64,000 bases of DNA from Chitinophagales bacterium. Lineage in GTDB: Bacteria; Bacteroidota; Bacteroidia; Chitinophagales; Saprospiraceae. Made by a program: the position numbers and the translations under genes. The notes beneath the pieces are model-generated. The model saw only the letters and a program-made list of their open reading frames with translations. It was not told the origin of the DNA and did not search any database. Each line of letters begins with the position of its first letter. Position 1 is the first letter of the stretch. This document shows, piece after piece, positions 35,768 through 44,339 of the stretch. The stretch covers positions 248,001-312,000 of the forward strand of contig JAAFJY010000002.1 of NCBI GenBank assembly GCA_013299105.1, in the 5' to 3' direction.

Positions 35768-36547
35768 TTATTCAGCCTCACGCTCCTCAATTCCCAACCC
35801 AAACAAGGCAAAGTCGTATTTGACCGGATCCTGGGCGTCAAACTGCCTCAAGTTTTCGGTCAATTCCAGCACCGCTTGCCAGTCGCTTTGCTTGCGTTCC
35901 AATAATCCATAGCGCCTAGCGATGCGATCCACGTGCACATCCAGGGGCATGAGCAATTGGGCAGGACTAATGTTTTGCCAGCAACCAAAATCTACCCCAT
36001 GTCCATCTTTTCTCACCATCCAGCGCAGGAACATGTTGATGCGTTTGCAAGTAGAATTGCGCAGTGGGGTGGGCAAATGTTTGCGGGTGCGCTGCGGCGC
36101 ATCGGGCAAGCTGAAAAACAAATCGTGAAAACCAATCAGTGCTTCGGAAATATCTGGGCTATTGGGCTTTAAAAATTGGGTAAAAGCCGACTCTAGGCTT
36201 TCGTACTGTCGGTAGTACTGTTGTAGAAAGGTCAAAAAATACGCGGTATCGGTGGAGTTGAAGGTCCGGTGCTTGAAAAGTGCCAGTCGTTCTCGGTCTT
36301 CGGGCCGGTGGTTGAGGATGAAATCATAAGGTGCTCCGTCCATGAGTTCGATCAACTCCAGGGCTTTGTTGATGATGGTTTTGCGCTGACCCCAAGCCAA
36401 GACAGCCACCCAAAAGCCCATGATCTCGATGTCTTGTAATTGTGAAAAACCATGCGGAATGGCGATGGGGTCCGATTCGATAAATTTAGCTTGGTTGTTG
36501 CGTTGTACGGCTTCGTCCAGGAATTGTTTCAGTGCGGCCTTGTTCAT
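35768..36547 (-). CDS. TIGR02757 family protein (DUF2400)
   Basis: 259 aa. Sequence matches the Bacteroidota-enriched TIGR02757 family: SDPIAIPHGFSQLQDIEIMGFWVAVLAWGQRKTII, DFILNHRPEDRERL, MFLRWMVRKDGHGVDFGCW, PLDVHVDRIARRYGLL, DPVKYDFALFGLG. The helix-rich sequence with GVDFG...PLDVHV resembles HhH-GPD DNA-glycosylase folds, but no activity is established. Its ATG overlaps the recX stop (ATGA, 36544-36547), so the two are translationally coupled, consistent with a DNA-repair link. It borders the putative oriC. Confidence 0.9.
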   Translation of the reverse strand: MNKAALKQFLDEAVQRNNQAKFIESDPIAIPHGFSQLQDIEIMGFWVAVLAWGQRKTIINKALELIELMDGAPYDFILNHRPEDRERLALFKHRTFNSTDTAYFLTFLQQYYRQYESLESAFTQFLKPNSPDISEALIGFHDLFFSLPDAPQRTRKHLPTPLRNSTCKRINMFLRWMVRKDGHGVDFGCWQNISPAQLLMPLDVHVDRIARRYGLLERKQSDWQAVLELTENLRQFDAQDPVKYDFALFGLGIEEREAE

Positions 36548-37005
36548 GTTTTCAGTATTTGCCAAATCAGATCGGATTCAAAGCCTCGGCGCAGGGCATA
36601 TTGGACCGCTTTGGCAGTCGCTTGAAATTCGCCCTCCGGGGCGTATTCCTCCAGTTTTTTTTGCAGCAAAACAGTGAGTACACCTAGGTATTCCTGCTCA
36701 TCAATTTCCTGCAAGCCTTTTTTGATACAATAAGCCGTGAGCTGGCGTTGCTTCAGTTCTTGTTGGATGCGAACCCGGCCCCAGTTTTTGGTGCGAAACT
36801 TCCCGCGGGCATATGACTGGGCGAAGCGCTCTTCATTTAGAAAATTGTCGTTGATCAAATCGAGAATGACCTCTTCCAAGGTGTCTCCATAAACCCCCAA
36901 GTCCAACAACTTTTGCCGAACTTCTTGGTGGCAACGCTCTTGGTAAGCACAATAGCGCTGGAGTTTTTGCAAAGCAGCACTGCGACTTAGGTATTTTTTC
37001 TCCAT
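36544..37005 (-). CDS. recX: Regulatory protein RecX
   Basis: Modulator that binds and caps RecA filaments. 153 aa with three-helix repeats typical of RecX: ALQKLQRYCAYQERCHQEVRQKLLDLGV, DLINDNFLNEERFAQSYARGKFRTKNWGRVRIQQELKQR, and the C-terminal VQYALRRGFESDLIWQIL. The start was moved to ATG 37005 because the listed start is TTG. recA is not adjacent. It is divergent from mscS (90 bp apart) and coupled to the TIGR02757 gene. Confidence 0.93.
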   Translation of the reverse strand: MEKKYLSRSAALQKLQRYCAYQERCHQEVRQKLLDLGVYGDTLEEVILDLINDNFLNEERFAQSYARGKFRTKNWGRVRIQQELKQRQLTAYCIKKGLQEIDEQEYLGVLTVLLQKKLEEYAPEGEFQATAKAVQYALRRGFESDLIWQILKT

Positions 37006-37095
37006 GTAAACTTTGTATGGTTTTTGCACAAACAATGTAACGATTGCCGTAAATAAAACGTTTATTATCTTAATTTCGCAAGATAAAACCCAAAC

Positions 37096-37920
37096 ATGGA
37101 AACGAGCAATGAATTGCTGGCAAAAGCTAATAAGCTATATGATTTTGCCATTGATAACGGCCCCAAAGTTATTGGTGCTATTGTTGCCCTACTAATCGGC
37201 TTGTGGATGGTCAATCGCCTAATCAAGTTAATGCAAATGCGCATGAACAGCTCTCAAGTTGACGAGAGTTTACAGCCTTTTTTGTTGAGCTTGACCAATG
37301 TGATGCTGAAAACCTTTGTTATTTTGTTTTCAGCGGGAATTTTGGGGGTGCAAACCGCTTCAATTTTGGCCGTATTGGGTGCAGCGGGTTTTGCGGTAGG
37401 TTTGGCTTTACAAGGCAGCTTGGGTAATTTTGCTTCAGGTATTTTGATTTTGCTTTTCCGACCTTACAAGGTGGGTGATCGCATTACGGTGCAAAACTAT
37501 ACTGGGGATGTCAAAGAAATTCAGATTTTCACCACGATCATGCACACCCTCGACAACCGGGTGGTAATCATTCCCAATTCTACCATCACCAGCGGACCGA
37601 TTGAAAACCTGAGTTCAGCAGGAGAAAGGCGATTAGAAACCCAAGTGAGCATCCACCCTAAAACCGACCTTATGCTGGTGCGCGAAATCCTGGAAATAAG
37701 CGCCAAAACCAGCCCCGGATACCTGGCCGAAAATCCCATCGAATCGCCCGTGTTAGAGGTAAAACCGGATGCGGTAATTTTGGCCTTTCGTTATTGGGTA
37801 AACCCAGATTTGTACGAAGAAGCCGCAGCACACGCCAAAGAATCGGTACACCAAGCTTTCAAAAAAGCAGGTATTGAGATCGACGAAGATGATACCATGC
37901 AAGTGAAAATGGTCAATTAA
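37096..37920 (+). CDS. mscS: Small-conductance mechanosensitive channel, MscS family
   Basis: 274-aa inner-membrane channel that releases solutes on hypo-osmotic shock. Three N-terminal helices; the pore helix TM3 is VLGAAGFAVGLALQGSLGNFASGILILLFRPYKVGD with the Gly/Ala packing of MscS, followed by the beta domain (VQNYTGDVKEIQIFTTIMHTLDNRVVIIPNSTI) and a C-terminal alpha/beta domain. Length close to E. coli MscS. It is followed 12 bp later by mutM, probably one transcript. Confidence 0.95.
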   Translation: METSNELLAKANKLYDFAIDNGPKVIGAIVALLIGLWMVNRLIKLMQMRMNSSQVDESLQPFLLSLTNVMLKTFVILFSAGILGVQTASILAVLGAAGFAVGLALQGSLGNFASGILILLFRPYKVGDRITVQNYTGDVKEIQIFTTIMHTLDNRVVIIPNSTITSGPIENLSSAGERRLETQVSIHPKTDLMLVREILEISAKTSPGYLAENPIESPVLEVKPDAVILAFRYWVNPDLYEEAAAHAKESVHQAFKKAGIEIDEDDTMQVKMVN

Positions 37921-37932
37921 TCACACAAACAC

Positions 37933-38724
37933 ATGCCTGAATTACCAGAAGTCAATACTTTTCAGCGTTATTTTGATGCTTGTGCGCCAGGCAGGACAAT
38001 ACTCGAAGTGGAAGTACATGATGACAAAATCATTCGCAATTGCAGTGGTACTGAATTTGCGGAAAGGCTGCAAAGCCGAACCTTCACAGGTTCCTATCGT
38101 CGAGGCAAATACTTGTTCGGACACTTAGACAATGGTCACCATGTGCTCTTGCATTTTGGCATGACTGGCGACTTGAAGTATTACTCGGAGCTGGAGGATA
38201 AACCCAGGTATGAGCGATTTGCCTTTGTTTTTGACAATGGCTTTCGGCTTGGTTTTGATGACCCGCGCAAGTTTGCCAGGATACTCTACTTGGAAGACCT
38301 TGAAACTTATATTCGTTCTTTGCCCCTGGGTGAGGATGCCTTGGTCATTAATGAAGCGGAATTTTTAGCCTTATTGGATAAAAGCAAAGGCCAGCTCAAA
38401 GCTTTTTTGCTCAACCAAAAGCTACTGGCTGGGGTGGGGAACTTGTATGCGGATGAAATTTGTTATCAAGCCAGAATCCATCCAGCCTCAAATCCCCAAA
38501 AGTTAAAAGCCAAGGATAAGAAATTAATTTTTGAGTTAATGCGTTCTATTTTGAATCGCGCAATCGAAAGACAGGCCTATTATAAGGATTATCCGGATGA
38601 TTGGTTTTGGCAGTGGCGGGTAGAAGGTCACAGTGGGCCAGATGGCAAAGGAAAAGTGAAAAAAGCCGACATCGCTGGACGTACAACTTACTGGTGCGAA
38701 CCTTGGCAGAAGTTGATTGTTTAA
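37933..38724 (+). CDS. mutM: Formamidopyrimidine-DNA glycosylase-like protein lacking the Cys4 zinc finger
   Basis: Fpg/Nei-family base-excision enzyme. The N-terminus MPELPEV supplies the catalytic Pro2 and Glu3; RRGKYLFG holds the conserved Lys; HFGMTGDL and GRDDPRKFARI-type FDDPRKFAR elements follow; LAGVGNLYADEICYQARIHP is the helix-two-turn-helix. The C-terminal zinc finger should have four Cys. Here the region reads VEGHSGPDGKGKVKKADIAGRTTYW with one Cys only, so the finger is zincless, as in eukaryotic NEIL1. The DNA-contacting Arg (GRTTYW) is kept. Substrate range may differ from classical MutM. Confidence 0.9.
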   Translation: MPELPEVNTFQRYFDACAPGRTILEVEVHDDKIIRNCSGTEFAERLQSRTFTGSYRRGKYLFGHLDNGHHVLLHFGMTGDLKYYSELEDKPRYERFAFVFDNGFRLGFDDPRKFARILYLEDLETYIRSLPLGEDALVINEAEFLALLDKSKGQLKAFLLNQKLLAGVGNLYADEICYQARIHPASNPQKLKAKDKKLIFELMRSILNRAIERQAYYKDYPDDWFWQWRVEGHSGPDGKGKVKKADIAGRTTYWCEPWQKLIV

Positions 38725-38732
38725 AATAAGAA

Positions 38733-39010
38733 GGTCAACTTTGTCGATCAGCGAGCACCCAATACCTTTTGTAGTTCAAGGGATGGGTTTTGTCGATTAA
38801 ATGTGCAAGCTTCCCAAAAAAAAACGAAAATTGATGCAACCATTCACCCCGAAATGTGTCTGTTATAAACGCATCGAACGGATGAGTAGTAAAGCCTGAA
38901 GTGCAAAAGAAAAAAATGGATTGTAAGTTCAACACCGACAACCCATTTCTTTGAAACGAGACCAAGTAGCCTCGCCCCTCAATTGCCGAGGCAATCAAGA
39001 GACATATTTT
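38733..39010. repeat. Imperfect palindromic intergenic element, copy 2
   Basis: About 280 bp after mutM. Its right end (38962-39000) shares CCAA-N2-AGCCTCGC ... GAGGCAA-N2-AAGA with the element after gcvT. The left end GGTCAACTTTG-TC-GATCA resembles GGACATCTTTGAC...GATCA there. The internal arm GGATGGGTTTTGTCG (about 38782-38798) faces a complementary arm CGACAACCCATTT (about 38936-38948). The 87-aa minus ORF (38735-38998) spans the whole palindrome and has no recognisable domain. A terminator-like hairpin follows, as if the element was inserted between mutM and its terminator. Confidence 0.5.
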
Positions 39011-39032
39011 TCATACTAATCCGATAGGTAAG

Positions 39033-39060
39033 GCCGCGTGGTATCCATGCGGCTTCTTTT
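39033..39060 (+). terminator. Hairpin terminator, plus strand
   Basis: GCCGCGTGG-tat-CCATGCGGC followed by TTCTTTTTTT. Oriented for plus-strand transcripts, most simply mutM, although 309 bp from its stop. Confidence 0.65.
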
Positions 39061-39137
39061 TTTGGTGCTAAAGACCAAGTTTGTTAATCAAAAGTAAAGA
39101 AAGTTTCCAGAAATGGAAATGTCTGTATAAAAAAATT

Positions 39138-39178
39138 GGGGTTTTGTGCTCTTCAATTGGCATAAAACCCCATTTTTT
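39138..39178. terminator. Bidirectional terminator before the large outer-membrane fusion gene
   Basis: GGGGTTTTGTG / CATAAAACCCC stem with T-rich tails on both strands. It lies just past the stop of the minus-strand gene ending at 39206. Confidence 0.7.
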
Positions 39179-39205
39179 ATTTTTAACTGTTTGAAAAACA
39201 GTATT

Positions 39206-42200
39206 TTACCAGCCAGGCATGAAGTTAAGACCAAATGAGCCCTGAGCACCCTTGATCAGAGGAATGGCATAGTAAGGTTCTAAAATTAAAGCCCCAAAAA
39301 CGTTCACTCTCAACGATGCGCCCACCGAGGAGATGGGGCGAATGAGGTTCTTTCCATTCGAGTCCTTGAAATCAAATTGCTCGAATCGGGTCCAACTGAT
39401 TCCAGTATCGAAGAAAAAATTCAAGTCTGCGGGAATGATTTGAGAAGGAATCAGCGCCAAACGTTTAGGACCTAGGAAAGGAATCCGTACTTCCGCGTTG
39501 AAAACTCCAATTTTGGTGCCCAGAATGTTATCGCGGTTGATGAGACCACCGCGTTCGAGAATGTTGACTGCATTGCCTTGGTAGCCTCGTACCCACCATG
39601 GAGAGCCAAGAAACAGTGGCGGGAAAACGTTCGTATTTTCAGAGTCGCGACCATAACGTCCGGTATGCATGGCTCGTACAGCAAAGGTAAATTTGCCACG
39701 CCGTAGATAATTACGAAAGTCGATAGTAGGGTTTAAAAACTGCACATCCCCGGTATAATATCGGAAACCCACCCGGTAACGATACCCCTGCAAAGGTGCG
39801 GTCAGGCCAAAATTGGAGTTGTCGCCTACCAAAGCAGCACCTATCCCGCGCATGGTGAACCCTGCTGGGGCATCTTGTTTGGTTTGTTGGCGGTCCAATA
39901 GCTGACCACGACCAAAACCATTGATGAATTGACTAACTTCTTCCACTTGCCTCAGTGACTGACCAATTCTGGTTAAGTCTAATTCTGTTTCGACCCTCAA
40001 AGTAGGAGAGAATGGCAATTGGGCAAACATGGTAGCACCACTCTGGAAAATGCGAAAAATATTGTAGCGATCCACTACTACAGGACCAACGCTACTGTTA
40101 GCCAAGAAAGTAGTATCAGGGGAGAAAAAAGGAAAAGGAATATGCATCAAAGAGCCACCCCACTGAATTTTACTTTTGCGGTTGATGTAAGTCATCATGC
40201 CGCCAAAATCCTGTACCTGACCATTCAAATTGGCTTGGGTGATGATCTGGTTATTGCCCAAGATATCACTGAATAAGGCCTGAATACCACCGGCCAGCCC
40301 AGCGTTGGTGCCGAATAGGTTGTTGCCAACCCCAACCCCGCCCCCACCTGTGAGGAAGTCCAGTTTGAATTTGGAACGGTAGGCTTGTTCATTGACAACC
40401 GTAGCGTCACCTTTCAGTTCTTCGTCAGCATTGTGCAGTTGTTTGTCCACTATACTCGTCAAACGGGTATTCAGGCGAGGTAATTTAGCGGCCTCGTAAG
40501 TGACTACATTGCCATCCACAGGCTCGTTGAGGCAGTCCTGCAAACGGATGCGGTAAATGCTGTATGATTTTTTGTTGTAAAGGGTATAAAGTACCCGGTC
40601 TAGTTTTCGGTCAAGGGTAATGGCTGGAGAATAGAAACCAATACCACTGATGCCCGTAGCCAAGTCAGTCATTTTAAAAACTTCCTTCGTATCGGGGTTG
40701 AAGCGATATAAGTTGCGGTAGCCGTCCGGAGTCGATAGGAAAACAATGTCTCCATTATTGTCGATTTGTGGATTGAGGTTATCCGCACCAGGAAATACAT
40801 CATAATTGGTCACCGCGCCACCAACCAAGTCAAGTTCGGCCAAATTAAAGGTCAGACGACCATAAGTGCGGCCATTTTCCCAAGCCAATTGATCCGTTGA
40901 AAAAACCAGGGTCTGGCCATTGTCACTCCATACAGGCTGGATTTCAGAATACTTGTCATCGGTGAGTTGCTTCAGTTCAGCCGATTTGATGGTGTATTGG
41001 TACAAATCGGTTTGGCCTTCTTTTAAGCCTGATACCACGATGCTTTTCCCATCTGGCGACCAAGCTGGATTGTAAAAAGCCTGCAAACCTGAAGGCGAAT
41101 ACTCATTCAAGGTTTTACCAGTGAAAGGGTCTTTGACAATCAATACGTTGCGGCCTTTTTTGAAAGCCACGATGGCTACTTTTTTACTATCAGGCGACCA
41201 GGCACCAGCAGATTCCAGGAAGTCGAAATTGTCGATGTTGCCATTTCGAGCCGTACTTGCTACAGTTTTCATGATTTTCCCGGTAGCAGCATCGGCCAAG
41301 AATACATCGGTGGAGAATAAATTGCGCTCCGAGATGAACAAAACATACTTACCGTTTGGGCTCAAAGACGGGGAGATGTTCATGGTGCCGCCATCTTTTT
41401 CGTCCAAAATGGGTTTGCCTAGGATGTTCTTACCCTTGTTTTCCACAAAGGGTTGAAATTGTTTTTTGAGTGCATCTTGCCAAAGCTTGTTTAAGTCCTG
41501 TTTGCTCATTTCCAACACCAATGGGATGGCTACATCAATGCCATAAATCGCAGTGGCTTTGAAAAACGGTTCAATTACCCCATCTCCTTTCAAACCCGTG
41601 AGGAAAACCCAAAACGCGTGTCCATAGCGATAGGGGAAATATTTAGGGTTGTTCATTTGATCTAGGGTCGGCACATCGTCATTGATCACCGCATCGCGCA
41701 TCCACATGCTGGTGAAGGGATCCACGCTGCCGATGGACATGTACTCGGCCATGCCCTCTACAATCCAAAGTGGGAGGTTACTCAAGCTATTGAGCGAAGT
41801 AGAATCACCCGTCAAAATGCGGTTGAACTGAAAAGCATGCACCAATTCGTGCCCCAAAACCTGGTAAGTGCCTTGGTTGGTTACCGCAATCGGCATGATA
41901 ACCCTATTTTTAAAGGCCTCAGTGACGCCACCTGTTCCTACGCCAACCCCACCACTGATGGTATTGGTTTGTTGAAAATCAGCGTGATCGTTGTAAAAAA
42001 TGATCGGGTTGCGTTGGCGGATGGTATCGCGCAGCAGAAATTGATGATAGCGGTACCACATTTCGGATTGTGAGATCAGCTCTTGCCTGCGCTCCGCATT
42101 TTTGAGGTAAAAGTAGGCCTCAAAATTGGGCGAGTTGTACACGTTGAAATTGAATTTCTCATAGTTGGGTTTGTTGCGACCGAAGTACTCTTGGGCCTGG

Positions 42201-42280
42201 ACATTCGAGGCAGCGATTGTCAAGCAGGCCAACAAAGCCCAGAACCGAATGAGCTGATTCCCTTTGGGCTGTTTTTTCAT
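39206..42280 (-). CDS. Peptidase-like / TolB-propeller / outer-membrane beta-barrel fusion protein
   Basis: 1024 aa with signal peptide (FWALLACLTIAASNVQAQ) after ATG 42280. Three parts are visible. At about 50-280 is a gluzincin-like peptidase domain with GHELVHAFQ and WIVEGMAEYMS. At about 300-640 are TolB/PD40 propeller repeats (ISPSLSPNGKYVLFISE, AGAWSPDSKKVAIVAF, NPAWSPDGKSIVVSG, QPVWSDNGQTLVFSTD). From about 690 to the end is a beta-barrel of the surface-antigen type (PPLFLGSPWWVRGYQGN, ADLNFFFDTGISW, SVGASLRVNVFGALILEPYYAIPL) ending in FMPGW. It is probably inserted in the outer membrane with the other parts in the periplasm. Whether the protease is active, and on what, is unknown. Confidence 0.87.
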   Translation of the reverse strand: MKKQPKGNQLIRFWALLACLTIAASNVQAQEYFGRNKPNYEKFNFNVYNSPNFEAYFYLKNAERRQELISQSEMWYRYHQFLLRDTIRQRNPIIFYNDHADFQQTNTISGGVGVGTGGVTEAFKNRVIMPIAVTNQGTYQVLGHELVHAFQFNRILTGDSTSLNSLSNLPLWIVEGMAEYMSIGSVDPFTSMWMRDAVINDDVPTLDQMNNPKYFPYRYGHAFWVFLTGLKGDGVIEPFFKATAIYGIDVAIPLVLEMSKQDLNKLWQDALKKQFQPFVENKGKNILGKPILDEKDGGTMNISPSLSPNGKYVLFISERNLFSTDVFLADAATGKIMKTVASTARNGNIDNFDFLESAGAWSPDSKKVAIVAFKKGRNVLIVKDPFTGKTLNEYSPSGLQAFYNPAWSPDGKSIVVSGLKEGQTDLYQYTIKSAELKQLTDDKYSEIQPVWSDNGQTLVFSTDQLAWENGRTYGRLTFNLAELDLVGGAVTNYDVFPGADNLNPQIDNNGDIVFLSTPDGYRNLYRFNPDTKEVFKMTDLATGISGIGFYSPAITLDRKLDRVLYTLYNKKSYSIYRIRLQDCLNEPVDGNVVTYEAAKLPRLNTRLTSIVDKQLHNADEELKGDATVVNEQAYRSKFKLDFLTGGGGVGVGNNLFGTNAGLAGGIQALFSDILGNNQIITQANLNGQVQDFGGMMTYINRKSKIQWGGSLMHIPFPFFSPDTTFLANSSVGPVVVDRYNIFRIFQSGATMFAQLPFSPTLRVETELDLTRIGQSLRQVEEVSQFINGFGRGQLLDRQQTKQDAPAGFTMRGIGAALVGDNSNFGLTAPLQGYRYRVGFRYYTGDVQFLNPTIDFRNYLRRGKFTFAVRAMHTGRYGRDSENTNVFPPLFLGSPWWVRGYQGNAVNILERGGLINRDNILGTKIGVFNAEVRIPFLGPKRLALIPSQIIPADLNFFFDTGISWTRFEQFDFKDSNGKNLIRPISSVGASLRVNVFGALILEPYYAIPLIKGAQGSFGLNFMPGW

Positions 42281-42852
42281 AATTTTGGCGATTTGGTGGT
42301 TATTGGAAAAACCAATGTACCACTTTGTTGCAATAAAAGAATGGATACTCAACGGATGTAACGAAGTTCATGACTAGGCTACACCCGTTTACCTTGGTTT
42401 TTACATTGAATGTCACTATCCAACTGTTTTCCGTTTTAGCAAAAAAAGTCGTTTTTTGCCTCAAAGTATTTGAGCTAAAATGAGATGGACATCTTTGTTT
42501 TTGAGGTTTAGCAAAAAAAGAACACAACTTCCTTTCATCCAGGTGTTTAAGCAGGTAGTTATCTTTTTTCACTAAACCCAAACCTGTCCACCTTATTTTT
42601 TTACGCTCCCAAAACTACTCGGCTGGATAGTTTCATTAAACTAACTGTTTTTCGCAGGATTTGGTTTTTACAGCTTGTTCAGTATAAACATTTTAACAGA
42701 CGTATTTGTAAGTGAAATCGTCATGAAAAGAGCGTTAAAGAACTCTTAAAGCCTGTTTTGTGTAAGACTGAAGACAGAAAAGCCTGGCTTTTTTGGCGCT
42801 TTGTGGTCTTTTTTGGGCAAACAAAAAAGAGAATACCTTAATACACGGTGCT
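42281..42852. other. Non-coding AT-rich gap
   Basis: 572 bp without a supported gene. It contains two direct copies of TTTAGCAAAAAAAG (42435-42448 and 42507-42520) and TGGACATCTTTG at 42486, a 12-mer also found at the left end of the palindromic element near 8460. It also includes the upstream region of the outer-membrane fusion gene. Confidence 0.4.
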
Positions 42853-44154
42853 TTACTTCCTTTTAACCACCCGCTCATAAACTTCGCCCCAGCCTTTCCA
42901 GCCTTCGGCGGCAAAAAAAGAACTATTGTGCCAAAGGATACAAAAATGCCCACCGACAGCCAGACATTGTTCGCGCAGTTGGGTCATTTTTTCCTCTGCT
43001 TGCGCAGGTTTGAGTTTCAAGTAAGAACGCAGCGTAACATCCATCGCGGCAAAGGGGTGAACCCAAAAATCTTTACTGGTTTCTTCTTCCAAATCATACC
43101 ATTGATAAGGGCGGGAAATCCCGGCTCGAAACCCCACATTATCAGCATACCCCATCGAGTGGTCGTGTTTGATGCCCGCAGCCATCAAGGATCGGTAGGT
43201 TTGGGGGAAACGCAGCATTAAAAAGTGTTGACGACTATGCTCTACAATAATTTTCCCAAAATCCTCTACCCTTTTTTTTTCTATCGATATCCGTTCCGGG
43301 TCTGTATTGGATGCATAAGATGGGTGCATACCAAAGTCTTGGTGCCCACAGAGCATTCTAATTAAACTCCGCATGATTGGGGAAGTAACAGGGTTGTTGA
43401 TGTCGTGTTTACCATAATCGGCTACCAGGAAAAAATAACGACATTTGATTTCTGCCTCTTTGTGCCATTCCAAAATACTGGGGATGGTGAAATAAGGATC
43501 TTCAAATACCTCAAACCAGGCTTTCCAACGTTTGTACAAATGTACGAATCTAAATCCCAGCAAGTCTCGGGCAATGCCAGCAAGGTAGCGCCAGTTTTCG
43601 AGGTACTGCATACTGAAAGCGCGGTCGATGTCGACGGTAGAGACAAACTCGTAACTGGGCAAAGGCCAATCAAACCCAGGAAAGCGGGCTACAATTTTTT
43701 TTCGCAACAACAACAGCCAATGTTCCACAACCGGTATATGCAAAAACCCTTCGGCTTGAGCCAAGCTATTTGCCGCTGTAAAACGATTGTGTCGATCGGG
43801 TTTGAAAGGCAGGTATTCCTCGTATCGGCTGAGTAAGTAGAAAATTTGCGAAAATACGTCACCAGGAAAATCGCTACCAGTTTCCCCAAAAAACCAAGGC
43901 AAACCTTGCTCCCACTTGACAATTGGTTTGACCGAAGCAATGTCTCCAGCAGCCAGCAGGCCAGCTGGTTCGATCCAAAGCTCATGCGGGTCTTGGGCAG
44001 CATTGCTGTAATTGATTTTTACACCTTCAGCTTTGAGATAGGTATCTAAATCACGTATTGTGCGCCAGTTCAAGGGGTGCAAAACCTCAAAGCATTGCCT
44101 AAAAACGTACTGCGAACGAGGCGTATAAGTAGGGCTGTAGATGATCAATTCCAT
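42853..44154 (-). CDS. Polysaccharide deacetylase-like protein with N-terminal DUF7033-type region
   Basis: 433 aa, no signal peptide. The N-terminal region (MELIIYSPTYTPRSQYVFRQCFEVLHP, GLPWFFGETGSDFPGDVFSQIFYLLSRYEEYLPF) matches the Bacteroidota-type N-terminal domain that precedes a polysaccharide-deacetylase fold. The core has FVSTVDIDRAF (catalytic/metal Asp pair) and DFGMHPSYASN (metal His). The C-terminus carries MGYADNVGFRAGISRPYQWYDL and GHFCILWHNSSFF. Enzymes of this fold remove acetyl groups from cell-surface glycans. Isolated gene, so the glycan is unknown. Confidence 0.8.
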   Translation of the reverse strand: MELIIYSPTYTPRSQYVFRQCFEVLHPLNWRTIRDLDTYLKAEGVKINYSNAAQDPHELWIEPAGLLAAGDIASVKPIVKWEQGLPWFFGETGSDFPGDVFSQIFYLLSRYEEYLPFKPDRHNRFTAANSLAQAEGFLHIPVVEHWLLLLRKKIVARFPGFDWPLPSYEFVSTVDIDRAFSMQYLENWRYLAGIARDLLGFRFVHLYKRWKAWFEVFEDPYFTIPSILEWHKEAEIKCRYFFLVADYGKHDINNPVTSPIMRSLIRMLCGHQDFGMHPSYASNTDPERISIEKKRVEDFGKIIVEHSRQHFLMLRFPQTYRSLMAAGIKHDHSMGYADNVGFRAGISRPYQWYDLEEETSKDFWVHPFAAMDVTLRSYLKLKPAQAEEKMTQLREQCLAVGGHFCILWHNSSFFAAEGWKGWGEVYERVVKRK

Positions 44155-44339
44155 AAAATGTCGGTCAAATGGCTTATTGCATCGACAAAGTCATAAAAAT
44201 TACGTACATTTCACTGGTTTTGAACCCAGAAAGATGTTCAAAATGTGCAAACACTGCTACTATTTTGCACTACAAAACCAAAACATTAACCTTGGATTAA
44301 TGTTAGTAGCATTTAGTGTACACGTAAAAATCGGCCAGC

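Noticed and set aside
38735-38998. 87-aa minus-strand ORF after mutM
   Set aside because: Spans an imperfect palindrome element end to end; no domain or promoter, better explained as repeat DNA.
39033-39060. Possible tRNA or riboswitch near the GCCGCGTGG hairpin
   Set aside because: No cloverleaf arms, anticodon loop or CCA-adjacent acceptor stem; simple terminator geometry.
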